A stretch of DNA of 64,000 nt from Bosea sp. NBC_00550 (GTDB lineage: Bacteria > Pseudomonadota > Alphaproteobacteria > Rhizobiales > Beijerinckiaceae): positions 1,798,001 to 1,862,000 of the forward strand of contig NZ_CP102772.1 in the NCBI RefSeq assembly GCF_026020075.1, in the 5' to 3' direction. The translations under genes were made by a program, and so were the position numbers. The notes under the pieces are model-generated. The model had not been told where the DNA came from. It made no database searches and saw nothing but the letters and a program-made list of their open reading frames with translations. This document shows positions 1-8,668 of this stretch, one piece after another (within the stretch, counting starts at the first letter, position 1; each line of letters starts with the position of its first letter).

Positions 1-2187
1 TTCGCGCATCGCGCGGAACAGGTCAGGCGAGCGCGAGGCGGCATGGCCGACGCCGTGCATGCTGTTCGCCATCCAGCCGAGCTGCTGGAGGATGGCGTTG
101 TTGGGGATGGCGCGCAGCTCGCGCGGATGGCGGATTCGAGTCGGCCCACCGGCATCGCTCTGCCGGGCGGCCGGGCGCGAGCCGGTCTTGTCGAGGAGCG
201 AGGGTCCGAAGGTCCCGATCAGTGCGGCATAGCCGGGGTCGTCGACCAGCGCGTTCATCTCTTCGCGCACGGTCTGGAAGAACTCGCTGGCGAAATCCGG
301 CTCGTCATAGATCGGATCGTCGATGCTTTCGACAGGCGCGAAGACCGCCTCGGCGATACGCCCGACCGTTGCGCCCGCGAGCTGCGGCGTGCCGAACAGG
401 AGATATCCGTCGCTGCCCTGGAAGCTCGTCTCGCGCACCGTCCTGATGCCGGCCTGCGCGAAGGCCTGCCGGGCGAAAGCGGGGTCGAGATAGGCCAGCC
501 GGTCGGCCAGGCTGTCGGGATGGGCGCCCCGGCCGACCGACTCGCCATGCGTATCGAAGATCACCAGTTCGACATCGTCGAGCTTGTAGCGGGCGAGCAG
601 CTCGCAGATGCGGATGCGGAGCCTTTCGACCCAAAAAGTCGAGGCCACCTGCCCGATATAGCGCCCGGAATCGGAATAGCCGAATTGGATGCACAGCCGC
701 CCGTGGCGCTTGAGATAGTCCCGGAAATGCGGGCTGCGCAGCGCCTCGTCGATGATGCGCGGCCCCTGCTCCAGCGCGTCCGACGTCTCGAACAGCGGCG
801 AGATCTCGACGAGATCGGCAATGCCGAAACGGCTGGCGAGCCAGAGCGCGCAAAGCAGCGTGTAGCCGGTCTCGGTTTCCGCAATGAGGAAACGCACCGG
901 CTTCGAGCCGTCGAGATGCTTCACGATCTGCGCGATCGTCATCATCATGCGCGCCGCCGAGGCGCGCTCGGCCGCGAGCGCGCCGAAATCGACCGCGACC
1001 GGCTCGACCTTGCCGAGCGCGGTATTGGCGGCGGCGAGAAAGGCCCGCCTCTGCGCCGGCTCGCCCGGCTCCTCCTCCAGCGGGATCACGGAGCGCAGCG
1101 CGTTGTGGAGCTGCGAGGCGTTGAGCCGGAAATGCGGCAGCGCGATCGAGACGCCATGGGCAAGGCACCCGGCCCGGATCAGCGCCAGAGCGAGCCTGGT
1201 CTCTTCGTCGGACGCCTCGGCCAGCGCAGCGTCGAGCGCTTCGATCAAGCCTGAGGCCTCCGGCAAAGCGGTCTCGCGCTCATGCACGAGTGCAAGCGCA
1301 AAGGCCTGCAAGGCCTGGAGCGAGGGCTGCGTCCCGATCGGCGGCGCCAGCGCGAGCTGCCTTTCGACGGCCGCGAGCGCTTCGCCGACCAGCCTGCGCA
1401 CGGCTTCCGTGGCGGGAGCCTGCGGCAGTTTTTCGAGAATGCGCGCGAACTGCCCGCTCTTCGATTCCAATCGGTAGCGCAGCGTGTCCCACCAGCCGAT
1501 ATCGGTGCGCCCATCCGTGTCGCAGCCGACCCAGGAGGCCAGCGTCACCGGCTTCGGCGCGAGCCTCGTCCAGTCCTCGGGCCAGCGTGCTCGCGCCACC
1601 GCGAAGAACGCGGCGTTCATGCGGTCGATCGCGTCGCGGGCCTGGCGCACCGCAAAACGCGCCTGCTCGAACTCGTCCTGCAGGGTGATGCGGCCATCGG
1701 GGCGGAAGCTGAGGCCGGGCTCGTCGACGACAGCGTCGCCCTGCGTCCCGCCGGAAGCGAGGTCGGCCAGCGCATGGCAGAGCGGGCGCGTCATGCCGAA
1801 GGTCGGATGCGCCGTGAACACCGCGGCGAAACGCGCCCGCTCCAACTGCTGCCGGAAATCCGCGAAGCTGGCGGCCTTGTTCGCCAGGCTCTCGGCCAAT
1901 GCGGCGAAGACGGCCGCCTCGTCCTTGTCGAGCCCGACATAGCGCGAGACCCGCCCGGCGCGCTGCCGCAGCGCCTGCCGCCCGAGATGGCGCACGAGTT
2001 CGCCCGCTTCATCGACGCTCAATTCGCCCCGGTCCATCAGCCGGGTCAGCCAGAGCGTCACCCGCAGCACCGGATTGCCAAAGGGGTCGTCGCGGGAATC
2101 GCTGCGCGCCTGCTCGATGCGGGTCAGCAGCTCCGCGGCAAGCGTCTCGATGCCGGAGTCCGGCCGATTATCCGTCGCGATCGTCAC
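1..2187 (-). CDS. ppc: Phosphoenolpyruvate carboxylase, divergent type (C-terminus beyond window)
   Basis: The reading frame runs off the left edge, leaving 729 visible residues of a family usually near 900. PEP carboxylase adds bicarbonate to PEP to give oxaloacetate, an anaplerotic step in the cytoplasm. The N-terminal active-site motif TAHPT is seen with its His at residue 127. A GYSDS motif lies at about residue 503 and a HGESVGRG loop starts at residue 547. The spacing matches the family, but the last loop replaces the usual HGRGGTVGRGG and TAHPT is followed by F instead of E or Q. I read this as a divergent branch of PEPC. The start is GTG at 2187, with GGAGG 8 bases upstream. It is divergent from the DUF2239 gene. 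Confidence 0.72.
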   Translation of the reverse strand, partial: MTIATDNRPDSGIETLAAELLTRIEQARSDSRDDPFGNPVLRVTLWLTRLMDRGELSVDEAGELVRHLGRQALRQRAGRVSRYVGLDKDEAAVFAALAESLANKAASFADFRQQLERARFAAVFTAHPTFGMTRPLCHALADLASGGTQGDAVVDEPGLSFRPDGRITLQDEFEQARFAVRQARDAIDRMNAAFFAVARARWPEDWTRLAPKPVTLASWVGCDTDGRTDIGWWDTLRYRLESKSGQFARILEKLPQAPATEAVRRLVGEALAAVERQLALAPPIGTQPSLQALQAFALALVHERETALPEASGLIEALDAALAEASDEETRLALALIRAGCLAHGVSIALPHFRLNASQLHNALRSVIPLEEEPGEPAQRRAFLAAANTALGKVEPVAVDFGALAAERASAARMMMTIAQIVKHLDGSKPVRFLIAETETGYTLLCALWLASRFGIADLVEISPLFETSDALEQGPRIIDEALRSPHFRDYLKRHGRLCIQFGYSDSGRYIGQVASTFWVERLRIRICELLARYKLDDVELVIFDTHGESVGRGAHPDSLADRLAYLDPAFARQAFAQAGIRTVRETSFQGSDGYLLFGTPQLAGATVGRIAEAVFAPVESIDDPIYDEPDFASEFFQTVREEMNALVDDPGYAALIGTFGPSLLDKTGSRPAARQSDAGGPTRIRHPRELRAIPNNAILQQLGWMANSMHGVGHAASRSPDLFRAMRE

Positions 2188-2315
2188 GGCTATTTCCCCT
2201 CCCGCGCATCCCGTGCCTGCAACCACGAATTCGCATGCGCGGCCATCTCGTGTTGCATTGCATCATCGGACGACGGTCACCGCAAGCGGGAACAGAAGCC
2301 GCCCTTCGGATATTT

Positions 2316-2355
2316 TTACCCGGATCATATTGCGCAATGAAAAAGACCCGGGTAA
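2316..2355. promoter_or_regulatory. Inverted repeat flanking a palindrome in divergent promoter region
   Basis: TTACCCGG at 2316-2323 is repeated inverted as CCGGGTAA at 2348-2355. The perfect palindrome ATTGCGCAAT sits between them at 2329-2338. The right arm ends 25 bases before the DUF2239 start, and the whole lies between that gene and the divergent PEPC gene. It looks like a binding site for a dimeric regulator or a promoter-overlapping operator. The cognate protein is not known. Confidence 0.45.
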
Positions 2356-2380
2356 TAGGATGGCCGAGCAAGGAGCCCTC

Positions 2381-2974
2381 ATGTCCAACAATCCTTCCAG
2401 TGCCTGCACCGCCTTTCGCGGCTCCAGCCGCCTCGCCAGCGGTTCGCTGCTCGATGTCGCGCTCGCCGTGAAGGCGGCACTGGCAGCCGATCCCACCGCA
2501 TCCATCCTCACCTTCGACGACGCGACCGGGAAGGTCGTCGATCTCGACCTGCGCGGCAGCGATATCGAAATCGCTGCGCGCCTCGGTGGAAAGCTGCCGG
2601 AAGCCAGCTCTGAGGCGCCGCGCGGCCGCGGCAGGCCCAAGCTCGGCGTCGTCGCCCGCGAAGTCACTTTGCTGCCGCGCCATTGGGACTGGCTCAGCCA
2701 GCAGCCAGGCGGTGCCTCGCAGGTCTTGCGACGCCTCGTCGATGATGCCCGCCGCAACGATGGTGGACGCAGCCAGGCGCGGGCAGCGCAGGCCGCGGCC
2801 TACGCCTTCATGTCGGCCATGGCGGGCGATCGCGAAGGTTTCGAGGAAGCCTCGCGCGCCCTCTTCGCCGGCGACGGCCAGCGTTTCGCGGAGCACAGCC
2901 GGACATGGCCGGAGGATATCCGCACCCATGCGGAAAAGCTGATGACAGGCGCGACCGGCCAGCCGTTGGACTGA
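2381..2974 (+). CDS. DUF2239 family protein
   Basis: This is a 197-residue soluble protein of the DUF2239 family, which has no established function. The family core is visible in the segment around residues 40-60 (LTFDDATGKVVDLDLRG) and in the RGRGRPKLGVVAREVTLLPR stretch, followed by a helical region rich in Arg and Ala. The ATG at 2381 is preferred because AAGGAG lies 5 bases upstream. An ATG at 2360 has no good ribosome binding site. It has its own promoter region with an inverted repeat and is followed by an exporter gene on the same strand. No catalytic residues can be named. Confidence 0.8.
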   Translation: MSNNPSSACTAFRGSSRLASGSLLDVALAVKAALAADPTASILTFDDATGKVVDLDLRGSDIEIAARLGGKLPEASSEAPRGRGRPKLGVVAREVTLLPRHWDWLSQQPGGASQVLRRLVDDARRNDGGRSQARAAQAAAYAFMSAMAGDREGFEEASRALFAGDGQRFAEHSRTWPEDIRTHAEKLMTGATGQPLD

Positions 2975-3104
2975 ATGGGATGAGGGCGGCACGCCGGGGC
3001 GGGCTGCGCGCAGCGCCATTGCCGTGACCTCAGCCGAAAGGCATAGCGGCGCCACCGCGCTCGCCGCGCCCTCGCCTCTCAAGTCACGACAAGGCCTCCA
3101 CGAT

Positions 3105-3998
3105 ATGAGCTCCCGCGCGCAATGGCTCGGCATCCTCTGCGGATTGCTGACCTCGGTGATCTGGGGCGTTCAGGCGGTCGTGTCGCGGCACGCCATGCTG
3201 ATCGACCTGACGCCGGCCGACGTCACGATCCTGCGCTTCGCCTCGGCTGCCGCCGTGCTGCTGCCGTGGGCGCTCCGAAACATGCGCCCCTTTCCGGTCG
3301 GCTCGCTCGGCTGGCCGCGGGCTGGGGTCATGGCGCTTCTGATCGGCCCGCTCTACAGCCTGATCCTTGTCGGCGGCGCCTATTTCGCGCCGGCCCTGCA
3401 CTCGTCGATCATCTCGCCCGGCCTGATCCCGGTCTTCACCGCGCTGCTGGTCTTCCTCGTCACTGGCGAACGCGCCGGGCGGATGCGGATGGTCGGCCTG
3501 GGCATCATCGTATTGGGCATCGGCATCTTCTCGCGGGATGCGCTGGCGGTGACGCCTGCACGGCCCGATGCCTGGATCGGCGACCTGCTCTTCGTGCTGA
3601 TCGCCCTCCTGTGGGCGATCTTCGGGCTTCTCGCCAAGCGCTGGGGTGTGAGCTCGCTCGACGTCACCGCCGCCTCCTGCCTGCTCTCCGTGCCGCTGCT
3701 CGTGATCGTCGCCCTTGTGCTGCCCGTCCACATGATGCGGGCGCCCTTCGCCGAGCTGCTGCTGCAGGCGGTCTATCAGGGTGTGCTGGTTGGCGTGGTC
3801 GCGCTCTACCTCTACGCCCGCACCGTGGCGATGCTCGGCGCGGCGAAGGCGACATTGTTCCTACCGCTGGTGCCGATTGCGACCGCCACCTCCAGCGCGC
3901 TCTTCCTGGCGGAAAGCCCCTCGCCTACCGAGCTTGTCGGCATGGCGGTGGTGGTCACCGGGATGCTGGTCGCCTTCCGCTCGCCCTCGGTCGGTTGA
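3105..3998 (+). CDS. EamA-type DMT superfamily transporter
   Basis: This 297-residue protein is almost entirely hydrophobic, with about ten predicted membrane segments in two repeats, the layout of EamA (drug/metabolite transporter) exporters. The first helix has the typical WGVQAVVSRHAM and the second half opens with LLFVLIALLWAIFGLLAKRW. Members export amino acids or small metabolites across the inner membrane, and the substrate here cannot be deduced. The ATG at 3105 is chosen because it sits directly before the first helix. A GTG at 3024 would add 27 hydrophilic residues. It is convergent with gpt. Confidence 0.85.
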   Translation: MSSRAQWLGILCGLLTSVIWGVQAVVSRHAMLIDLTPADVTILRFASAAAVLLPWALRNMRPFPVGSLGWPRAGVMALLIGPLYSLILVGGAYFAPALHSSIISPGLIPVFTALLVFLVTGERAGRMRMVGLGIIVLGIGIFSRDALAVTPARPDAWIGDLLFVLIALLWAIFGLLAKRWGVSSLDVTAASCLLSVPLLVIVALVLPVHMMRAPFAELLLQAVYQGVLVGVVALYLYARTVAMLGAAKATLFLPLVPIATATSSALFLAESPSPTELVGMAVVVTGMLVAFRSPSVG

Positions 3999-4056
3999 GC
4001 CGCGGAAGCGCAGAAAGCGCCGTCAGTCGGCCGCCGCAGTAAAGCGGCCGGGAAGC

Positions 4057-4566
4057 TCAGCCCTGATGCCCCTTGGCAATGGGCTCGACATAGGTGAGAG
4101 CCATGTCCCAGGGGAAATAGATCCAGGTGTCCTGGCTGACCTCCGTGACGAAGGTGTCGACCGTCGGCACGCCGGCGGGCTTGGCATAGACCGTGGCGAA
4201 ATGCGCGTTCGGCAGCATCTCGCGCACGACTCGCGCCGTCTTGCCGGTGTCGGTCAGGTCGTCCACGACCAGCACGCCCTTGCCCTTGCCGTCGCCGATC
4301 GCCTTGATGTTCGGCGCGATGTCCTTGAGCACCTTGAGCTCGGTCTGGTTGCGATAGTCGTGATAGCTCGCGACACAGACCGTCTCGATCATCCTGAGAC
4401 CGAGTTCGCGGCAGATGATCGCCGCCGGCACCAACCCGCCACGGGTGATGCAGACCATCGCCTCGAAGGGGCCCTTGTCGGCGAGGCGCCAGGCCAGCGC
4501 GCGGGCATCACGATGGAACTGGTCCCAGGAAACCGGGAAAGCCTTGTTCGAGGACGGTTCGGCCAT
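4057..4566 (-). CDS. gpt: Xanthine phosphoribosyltransferase
   Basis: This 169-residue protein has the length of bacterial XGPRT, which salvages xanthine and guanine to their nucleotides using PRPP. The PRPP-binding loop DDLTDTGKT is at residues 102-110, preceded by hydrophobic VLVV. The N-terminal half has the [16 protein letters not shown] segment typical of this group, and the C-terminal FPWDMALTY matches the family's base-binding end. Start ATG 4566 gives the expected family length; a longer frame upstream is not needed. The gene stands alone between an exporter and a chemoreceptor. Confidence 0.9.
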   Translation of the reverse strand: MAEPSSNKAFPVSWDQFHRDARALAWRLADKGPFEAMVCITRGGLVPAAIICRELGLRMIETVCVASYHDYRNQTELKVLKDIAPNIKAIGDGKGKGVLVVDDLTDTGKTARVVREMLPNAHFATVYAKPAGVPTVDTFVTEVSQDTWIYFPWDMALTYVEPIAKGHQG

Positions 4567-4687
4567 GGCATGCGCTCCGGGCTGATCGCGGCGCGAAGAA
4601 CGCCGGTTTCCGACCGAAAAGCCTATCGGCGCGCGCCTGACAAGAGGCACGCGCCGAACATCCCCAGGCGAAGCCCTTTATTGCGGC

Positions 4688-6496
4688 TCAGAATTCAGCC
4701 CAGCCATCCGCTCCGCCGCCGGAAGCCACCTTTCGGCCGCGCAGGGGCGACCCGGCAGAAGGCACCGCGCGCAGCATCGGAGCTGCGGCATGAACAAGCT
4801 GTGCCATAGGCCTCGAATACTCGCCTCCGAGCCGGAAGGAGCCGGCCATCGTGCTCAGAGCCTCGGTCTCCTGCTGGAGGTCGCGGGCGACGCGGGCGCT
4901 CTGCTCGGCCAGCAGCGAGTTCTGCTGGGTGATCTCGTCCATATGCGCGACGGTGCGGGCCATCTCGTCGATGCCGTTGGCCTGCTCGGTCGTCGCCTGC
5001 GAGATCTCGCTGACGGTCGAGGCCACCTTCGACGCGGCGGTGACGATCTCGCGCAGCGTCGTGCCGGCATCCTTGACGAGCCCGACGCCAGCTTGAATCT
5101 GCTGCGTAGAATTCGCGATCAAGGCCTTGACGCCATTGGCGGATTCACTGCAGCGCGCGGCCAGCGCCCGCACCTCCGTCGCGACCACTGCGAAGCCCCG
5201 CCCGGCATCGCCGGCCCGCGCCGCCTCGACCGCGGCGTTGAGCGCCAGCAGATTGGTCTGGAAGGCGATCTCGTCGATCATCGAGATGATCTCGGAGATG
5301 CCGGACGAGGCCTGCTCGATCCGCCCCATCGCCTCGACCGCCTCGGTGACGATGGCGCCGCCGCGGGCCGCGACCTCGCTCGCCTCGTTGCCGAGTTGCA
5401 CCGCCATCTTCGAATTGCTGGCGCTGTGCTTGACCGAGGCCGCGAGTTCCTCCGTCGTCGCCGCAGTCTGCTGCAGGCTCGATGCGTTCGCCTCGGTACG
5501 CTCGGCCAGTTGCTGACTGTCGGAGGTGATCTTCAGCGAAGCGCCGTCGATGCGCGCCGAGATGTCGCGGACCGAGCCGACGACATCCGCCAGCGTATCG
5601 AGCAGGTCATTGACCCCGGCGCAGAGCGTCGCGACCTCCCCGCTCTTGCCGTCCAGCGGCACGCGCCCGGTCAGGTCCTTGCCTTTGGCGAGCGCGATGA
5701 CCTCGCTCGTCTCCCTGACGGCGGATTCGAGCTGCTTGCCCTTGAAGGTCGCGGTGATGTCCGTCGCGAACTTCACGACCTTGTACGGGCGGCCCTGAGC
5801 GTCGAGGATCGGGTTGTAGCTCGCCTGGATCCAGATCTCCCTGCCGCCCTTGCCGACGCGCCGGTACTGCCCGGCGTCGTACTCGCCACGGCCCAGGCGT
5901 TCCCAGAAGGCGCGATAGGTCGGTGTCTCCCGCTCGGCCGCATCGACGAACATCCGGTGATGCTGGCCCGCGATCTCGGCCAGCGAATAGCCGAGCACAC
6001 TGAGGAAATTCTCGTCCGCATGCAGGATCTTGCCGGTCAGGTCGAATTCGATCACGGCCTGAGCCTTGTCGATCGCGGCACGCTGCCCTTCGAGATCGGC
6101 GAGGCGGTTCTTCTGCTCGGTGACGTCGAACGCGTATTTGATCACGCTCTTCGGCTTGCCGCCGGCTCCCATGATCGGGTTGTAGCTCGCCTGGATCCAG
6201 ACTTCCTTGCCGCCCTTGCCGACCCGCAGATACTGCCCGCGCGAGAACTCGCCGCGTCCGAGATCGGCCCAGAACTGTTTGTAACTCGCACTGCCCTTTT
6301 CTTCGGGCGTGACGAACATGCTGTGATGCTGGCCTTTCACTTCGGCCAGCGCGTAACCCATGGCGGCAAGGAAATTGTCGTTGGCATCCAGGATCTTGCC
6401 GTCGAGGTCGAACTCGATCACCGCTTGCGATCGGTTGATCGCATCAAGCTGACCCGCAGCATGTCTGTTCGAGAAAAGGCCGGAAAAGAGCGACAT
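4688..6496 (-). CDS. Soluble methyl-accepting chemotaxis protein with two PAS domains
   Basis: This 602-residue chemoreceptor has no membrane segment. Two closely similar PAS domains lie at about residues 22-130 and 145-250. Each carries a QAVIEFDL opening and a GQHH-MFV segment, so they look like an internal duplication. A HAMP-like linker and a long coiled-coil signalling domain follow, with the conserved hairpin tip [21 protein letters not shown] at about two thirds of the length. It should sense a cytoplasmic or redox signal through the PAS pair and control CheA. No che genes are in the window, so it is an orphan receptor. The upstream region is A/T-rich with short tandem repeats. Confidence 0.92.
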   Translation of the reverse strand: MSLFSGLFSNRHAAGQLDAINRSQAVIEFDLDGKILDANDNFLAAMGYALAEVKGQHHSMFVTPEEKGSASYKQFWADLGRGEFSRGQYLRVGKGGKEVWIQASYNPIMGAGGKPKSVIKYAFDVTEQKNRLADLEGQRAAIDKAQAVIEFDLTGKILHADENFLSVLGYSLAEIAGQHHRMFVDAAERETPTYRAFWERLGRGEYDAGQYRRVGKGGREIWIQASYNPILDAQGRPYKVVKFATDITATFKGKQLESAVRETSEVIALAKGKDLTGRVPLDGKSGEVATLCAGVNDLLDTLADVVGSVRDISARIDGASLKITSDSQQLAERTEANASSLQQTAATTEELAASVKHSASNSKMAVQLGNEASEVAARGGAIVTEAVEAMGRIEQASSGISEIISMIDEIAFQTNLLALNAAVEAARAGDAGRGFAVVATEVRALAARCSESANGVKALIANSTQQIQAGVGLVKDAGTTLREIVTAASKVASTVSEISQATTEQANGIDEMARTVAHMDEITQQNSLLAEQSARVARDLQQETEALSTMAGSFRLGGEYSRPMAQLVHAAAPMLRAVPSAGSPLRGRKVASGGGADGWAEF

Positions 6497-6825
6497 CCAT
6501 ATCCCCCTTTTGGCGCGGCCCGCGCGTCAGGCTTCGTCTCGGGCGAGCGCCGTCATGAAAGCCGTCATCGAACTCTCGCCACGCGAAGACATGGCGAGGG
6601 AAGCCGAATTCTTTTCGACTACTCGCGAATCATTACATCAACTTGTTTATGAATGATGTATATGTAGTTAATCACATCAAATCACATCAAACAAGAACTT
6701 CCAATACGATTGGATACTATATCAAAGCAATGTTCGATGTGACAATTGAACCATGCCGTACAGCATCGGAGCCCAAAATAAGAGAAAATCCATTATTTTA
6801 CTGAAATAATTCTATCATATATCTG
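6497..6825. promoter_or_regulatory. A/T-rich intergenic region with short repeats
   Basis: This 329-base gap has no gene and is far more A/T-rich than its surroundings, mainly from 6620 to 6830. It contains the tandem 10-mer ATCACATCAA at 6671-6680 and 6681-6690. A related CATTACATCAA lies at 6631-6641, and TACATC and GATGTA form an imperfect inverted pair around 6634-6660. It lies upstream of the chemoreceptor and beyond the 3' end of the CinA-like gene, so it is the likely chemoreceptor promoter and leader. Confidence 0.5.
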
Positions 6826-7590
6826 TCATGATTTGGATTTGGATTTTTCAATCGCAATCATAGATTTCACGTCGGCTATCGCCGCTTCGAGTTTGTCTGC
6901 TTCGCGGGAGCGGACGACGATATTCGTGTCGGGCCCGGTATCCGACCAGAACGGGTAGGAGCCGATCGAAACCGCTGGATGGGCCTTGGCGATCGCCGCC
7001 AGCGGACCGCCGATATCGCCCTCGCGCAGGCCGGCCTGAACCGTATCCGACAGGACCTTCGTCCCCGTCCGCAATGTCGGGGCGACGACATCCAGCATCG
7101 CCTGCATGATCGCCGGAACGCCGGCCATCACATAGACATTCCCGATATTGAAGCCGGGAGCCTTGGAGATCGCATTGGCGATCAGTTCGGCCCCGGCCGG
7201 AATGCGCGCCATCCGCATGCGCGCCTCGTTGAGATCGGCCGGGGAGAAACGCTCCGACAGCATCGCGACCGCGCGCGGATCGTAATCGATGGAGACGCCG
7301 AAGGCGGCCGCGACAGCATCGGCGGTGATGTCGTCATGGGTCGGACCGATGCCGCCCGTCGTGAAGACATAGGTGAATCGAGCCCGCAGGGCATTCAGCG
7401 CCGCGACGATCTCGTCGGTAACGTCCGGAACGACCCGAACCTCGCGCAGCTCGATGCCGATATTGGTGAGATACTCGGCGATATAGCCGATGTTCTTGTC
7501 CTTCGTTCGCCCCGACAGGATCTCGTCGCCGATCACCAGGATCGCGGCCGTGACGATGGCGGCTGACGGGCTGGCTTCACTGGTGGTCAT
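6826..7590 (-). CDS. CinA/MoaB-Mog domain protein (competence/damage-inducible protein A family)
   Basis: This 254-residue protein has the molybdopterin-binding-like fold seen at the N-terminus of CinA. GDEILSGRT near residue 22 and TTGGIGPTHDD near residue 80 are the hallmark motifs. The C-terminal nicotinamide-nucleotide deamidase domain of full CinA is absent, so this is the short form common in alphaproteobacteria. Such proteins are proposed to hydrolyse nucleotide pyrophosphates such as ADP-ribose, but the activity of the short form is uncertain. The C-terminus is a Lys/Ser tail. It is the second gene of a minus-strand run, after the FkbM and HD-GYP genes further upstream. Confidence 0.85.
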   Translation of the reverse strand: MTTSEASPSAAIVTAAILVIGDEILSGRTKDKNIGYIAEYLTNIGIELREVRVVPDVTDEIVAALNALRARFTYVFTTGGIGPTHDDITADAVAAAFGVSIDYDPRAVAMLSERFSPADLNEARMRMARIPAGAELIANAISKAPGFNIGNVYVMAGVPAIMQAMLDVVAPTLRTGTKVLSDTVQAGLREGDIGGPLAAIAKAHPAVSIGSYPFWSDTGPDTNIVVRSREADKLEAAIADVKSMIAIEKSKSKS

Positions 7591-7617
7591 CGCGGCGCTC
7601 CTGGCTCTCGATACAAG

Positions 7618-7685
7618 AGCTAGAGCATCGGCCCAAAAAGTGGAACGCGGTTTTCGGGGAAATGCCGATACGAAAACAACGGGGT
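7618..7685. repeat. Dispersed hairpin repeat (GCATCGGCCCAAAAAGTGGA type)
   Basis: The segment begins AGAGCATCGGCCCAAAAAG and continues with TTTTCGGGGAAATGCCGAT, forming an imperfect hairpin. It resembles a repeat widespread between genes in Hyphomicrobiales, as recalled from other genomes rather than searched. Only one copy of this exact type is evident in the window. It lies between the CinA-like and FkbM genes. Confidence 0.5.
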
Positions 7686-7749
7686 AAGACGTCGTCGCGC
7701 GGCGCCCGGGCAGCGCGGCGAACGCCCCGATGCAACGCGATCGCGCTGC

Positions 7750-8604
7750 TCAGGCGCGCTTGCGTTCGAAGACCAGATTGAGCCGCGTCTGGGCGACAAG
7801 CTTGTAGCCGCTGCGCGTCAAGAGCCCCGCGAGGTCGCTCTGCCAGCGCTGGCGGGAATCCTCGATGATGACGAAGCCGGGCCAGAGCGACTCCGGCGCA
7901 TCGCGCAGGAACGGTTCGAGAATGATGTCCTCGGCCCCTTCGACATCGAGCTTGATCGCATCGATGCGCTCGTAACCCTCGCCTTGGACCAGCGCCAGCA
8001 GCGTCATGGCCGGCACCCGGACCGCTATCCCCGCGCTCGAATTGAGGATGCGCACACTCGACTCGCCGCGATTGGTCTGGTCGATGAACAGGGTCAGCTC
8101 GCCGGGCTTGTCCGCCAACGCGCAGGCCACCGCCTTGACCGTCCCGAACGGGTTCTGGGCGATGTTGAACGCGAGCCGCGCGAAGATCTCCGGCTGCGGT
8201 TCGACTGCGAGGATCCGCGCGCCGCGCCCCGCACGGGCGGCAACGAACAGGGAATAGGCGCCGATATTCGCGCCGACATCGATGAAGGTGAAACCGTCAC
8301 GCAGCCGCGCGGCCAGCATCTCGCGCTCGACCGCGTCGAAATATTGCGGCGTGAACAGCACGCGCTTCTCGCAGACATTGCCGTCCGGATAGAGGCGCAT
8401 CTTGGCGCCGAGCGCCTCGATATCGACCGGAGCGCCGTTCAGCGAGCGCAGGCCGAGGCGGCGCAACGCATAGGCGATCTTGCGCCCGAAGAAAGAATCG
8501 GAGGCCGCACGCGTCCGCGCGATGATGCGGGCGAGATAGGCTTTCGGAGCGAAGGCGCCGTAGGGCCGCTCTTCCGCCTGGGATTGTTCGATGATCATGG
8601 CCAT
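7750..8604 (-). CDS. FkbM family methyltransferase
   Basis: This 284-residue protein contains a Rossmann SAM-dependent methyltransferase domain. The SAM-binding motif FIDVGANIGAYS is near residue 110, an acidic ILAVEPQPEI loop follows it, and IDAIKLDVEGAE lies in the second half; these define the FkbM family. Members O-methylate sugars or other small molecules. The substrate here is unknown and no polysaccharide cluster is adjacent. Start ATG 8604 is used; ATG 8598 two codons later is also possible. It lies downstream of the HD-GYP gene with a 64-base gap and may be cotranscribed. Confidence 0.85.
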   Translation of the reverse strand: MAMIIEQSQAEERPYGAFAPKAYLARIIARTRAASDSFFGRKIAYALRRLGLRSLNGAPVDIEALGAKMRLYPDGNVCEKRVLFTPQYFDAVEREMLAARLRDGFTFIDVGANIGAYSLFVAARAGRGARILAVEPQPEIFARLAFNIAQNPFGTVKAVACALADKPGELTLFIDQTNRGESSVRILNSSAGIAVRVPAMTLLALVQGEGYERIDAIKLDVEGAEDIILEPFLRDAPESLWPGFVIIEDSRQRWQSDLAGLLTRSGYKLVAQTRLNLVFERKRA

Positions 8605-8668
8605 TGCGCCAGCCTGATACACCTCACAGCGCCGCTGCGCCAGCCGTCTCCCCGCTTGCTGCCCAAAG

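Noticed and set aside
43..1254. Long plus-strand open frame of about 400 codons at the left end
   Set aside because: It is antisense to the PEP carboxylase gene, which has clear family motifs. The plus-strand translation is low-complexity Arg/Ala/Glu text typical of shadows in G/C-rich DNA.
6631..6690. CRISPR-like short repeats
   Set aside because: The ATCACATCAA units are only 10 bases, directly adjacent and too few, with no spacers and no cas genes.
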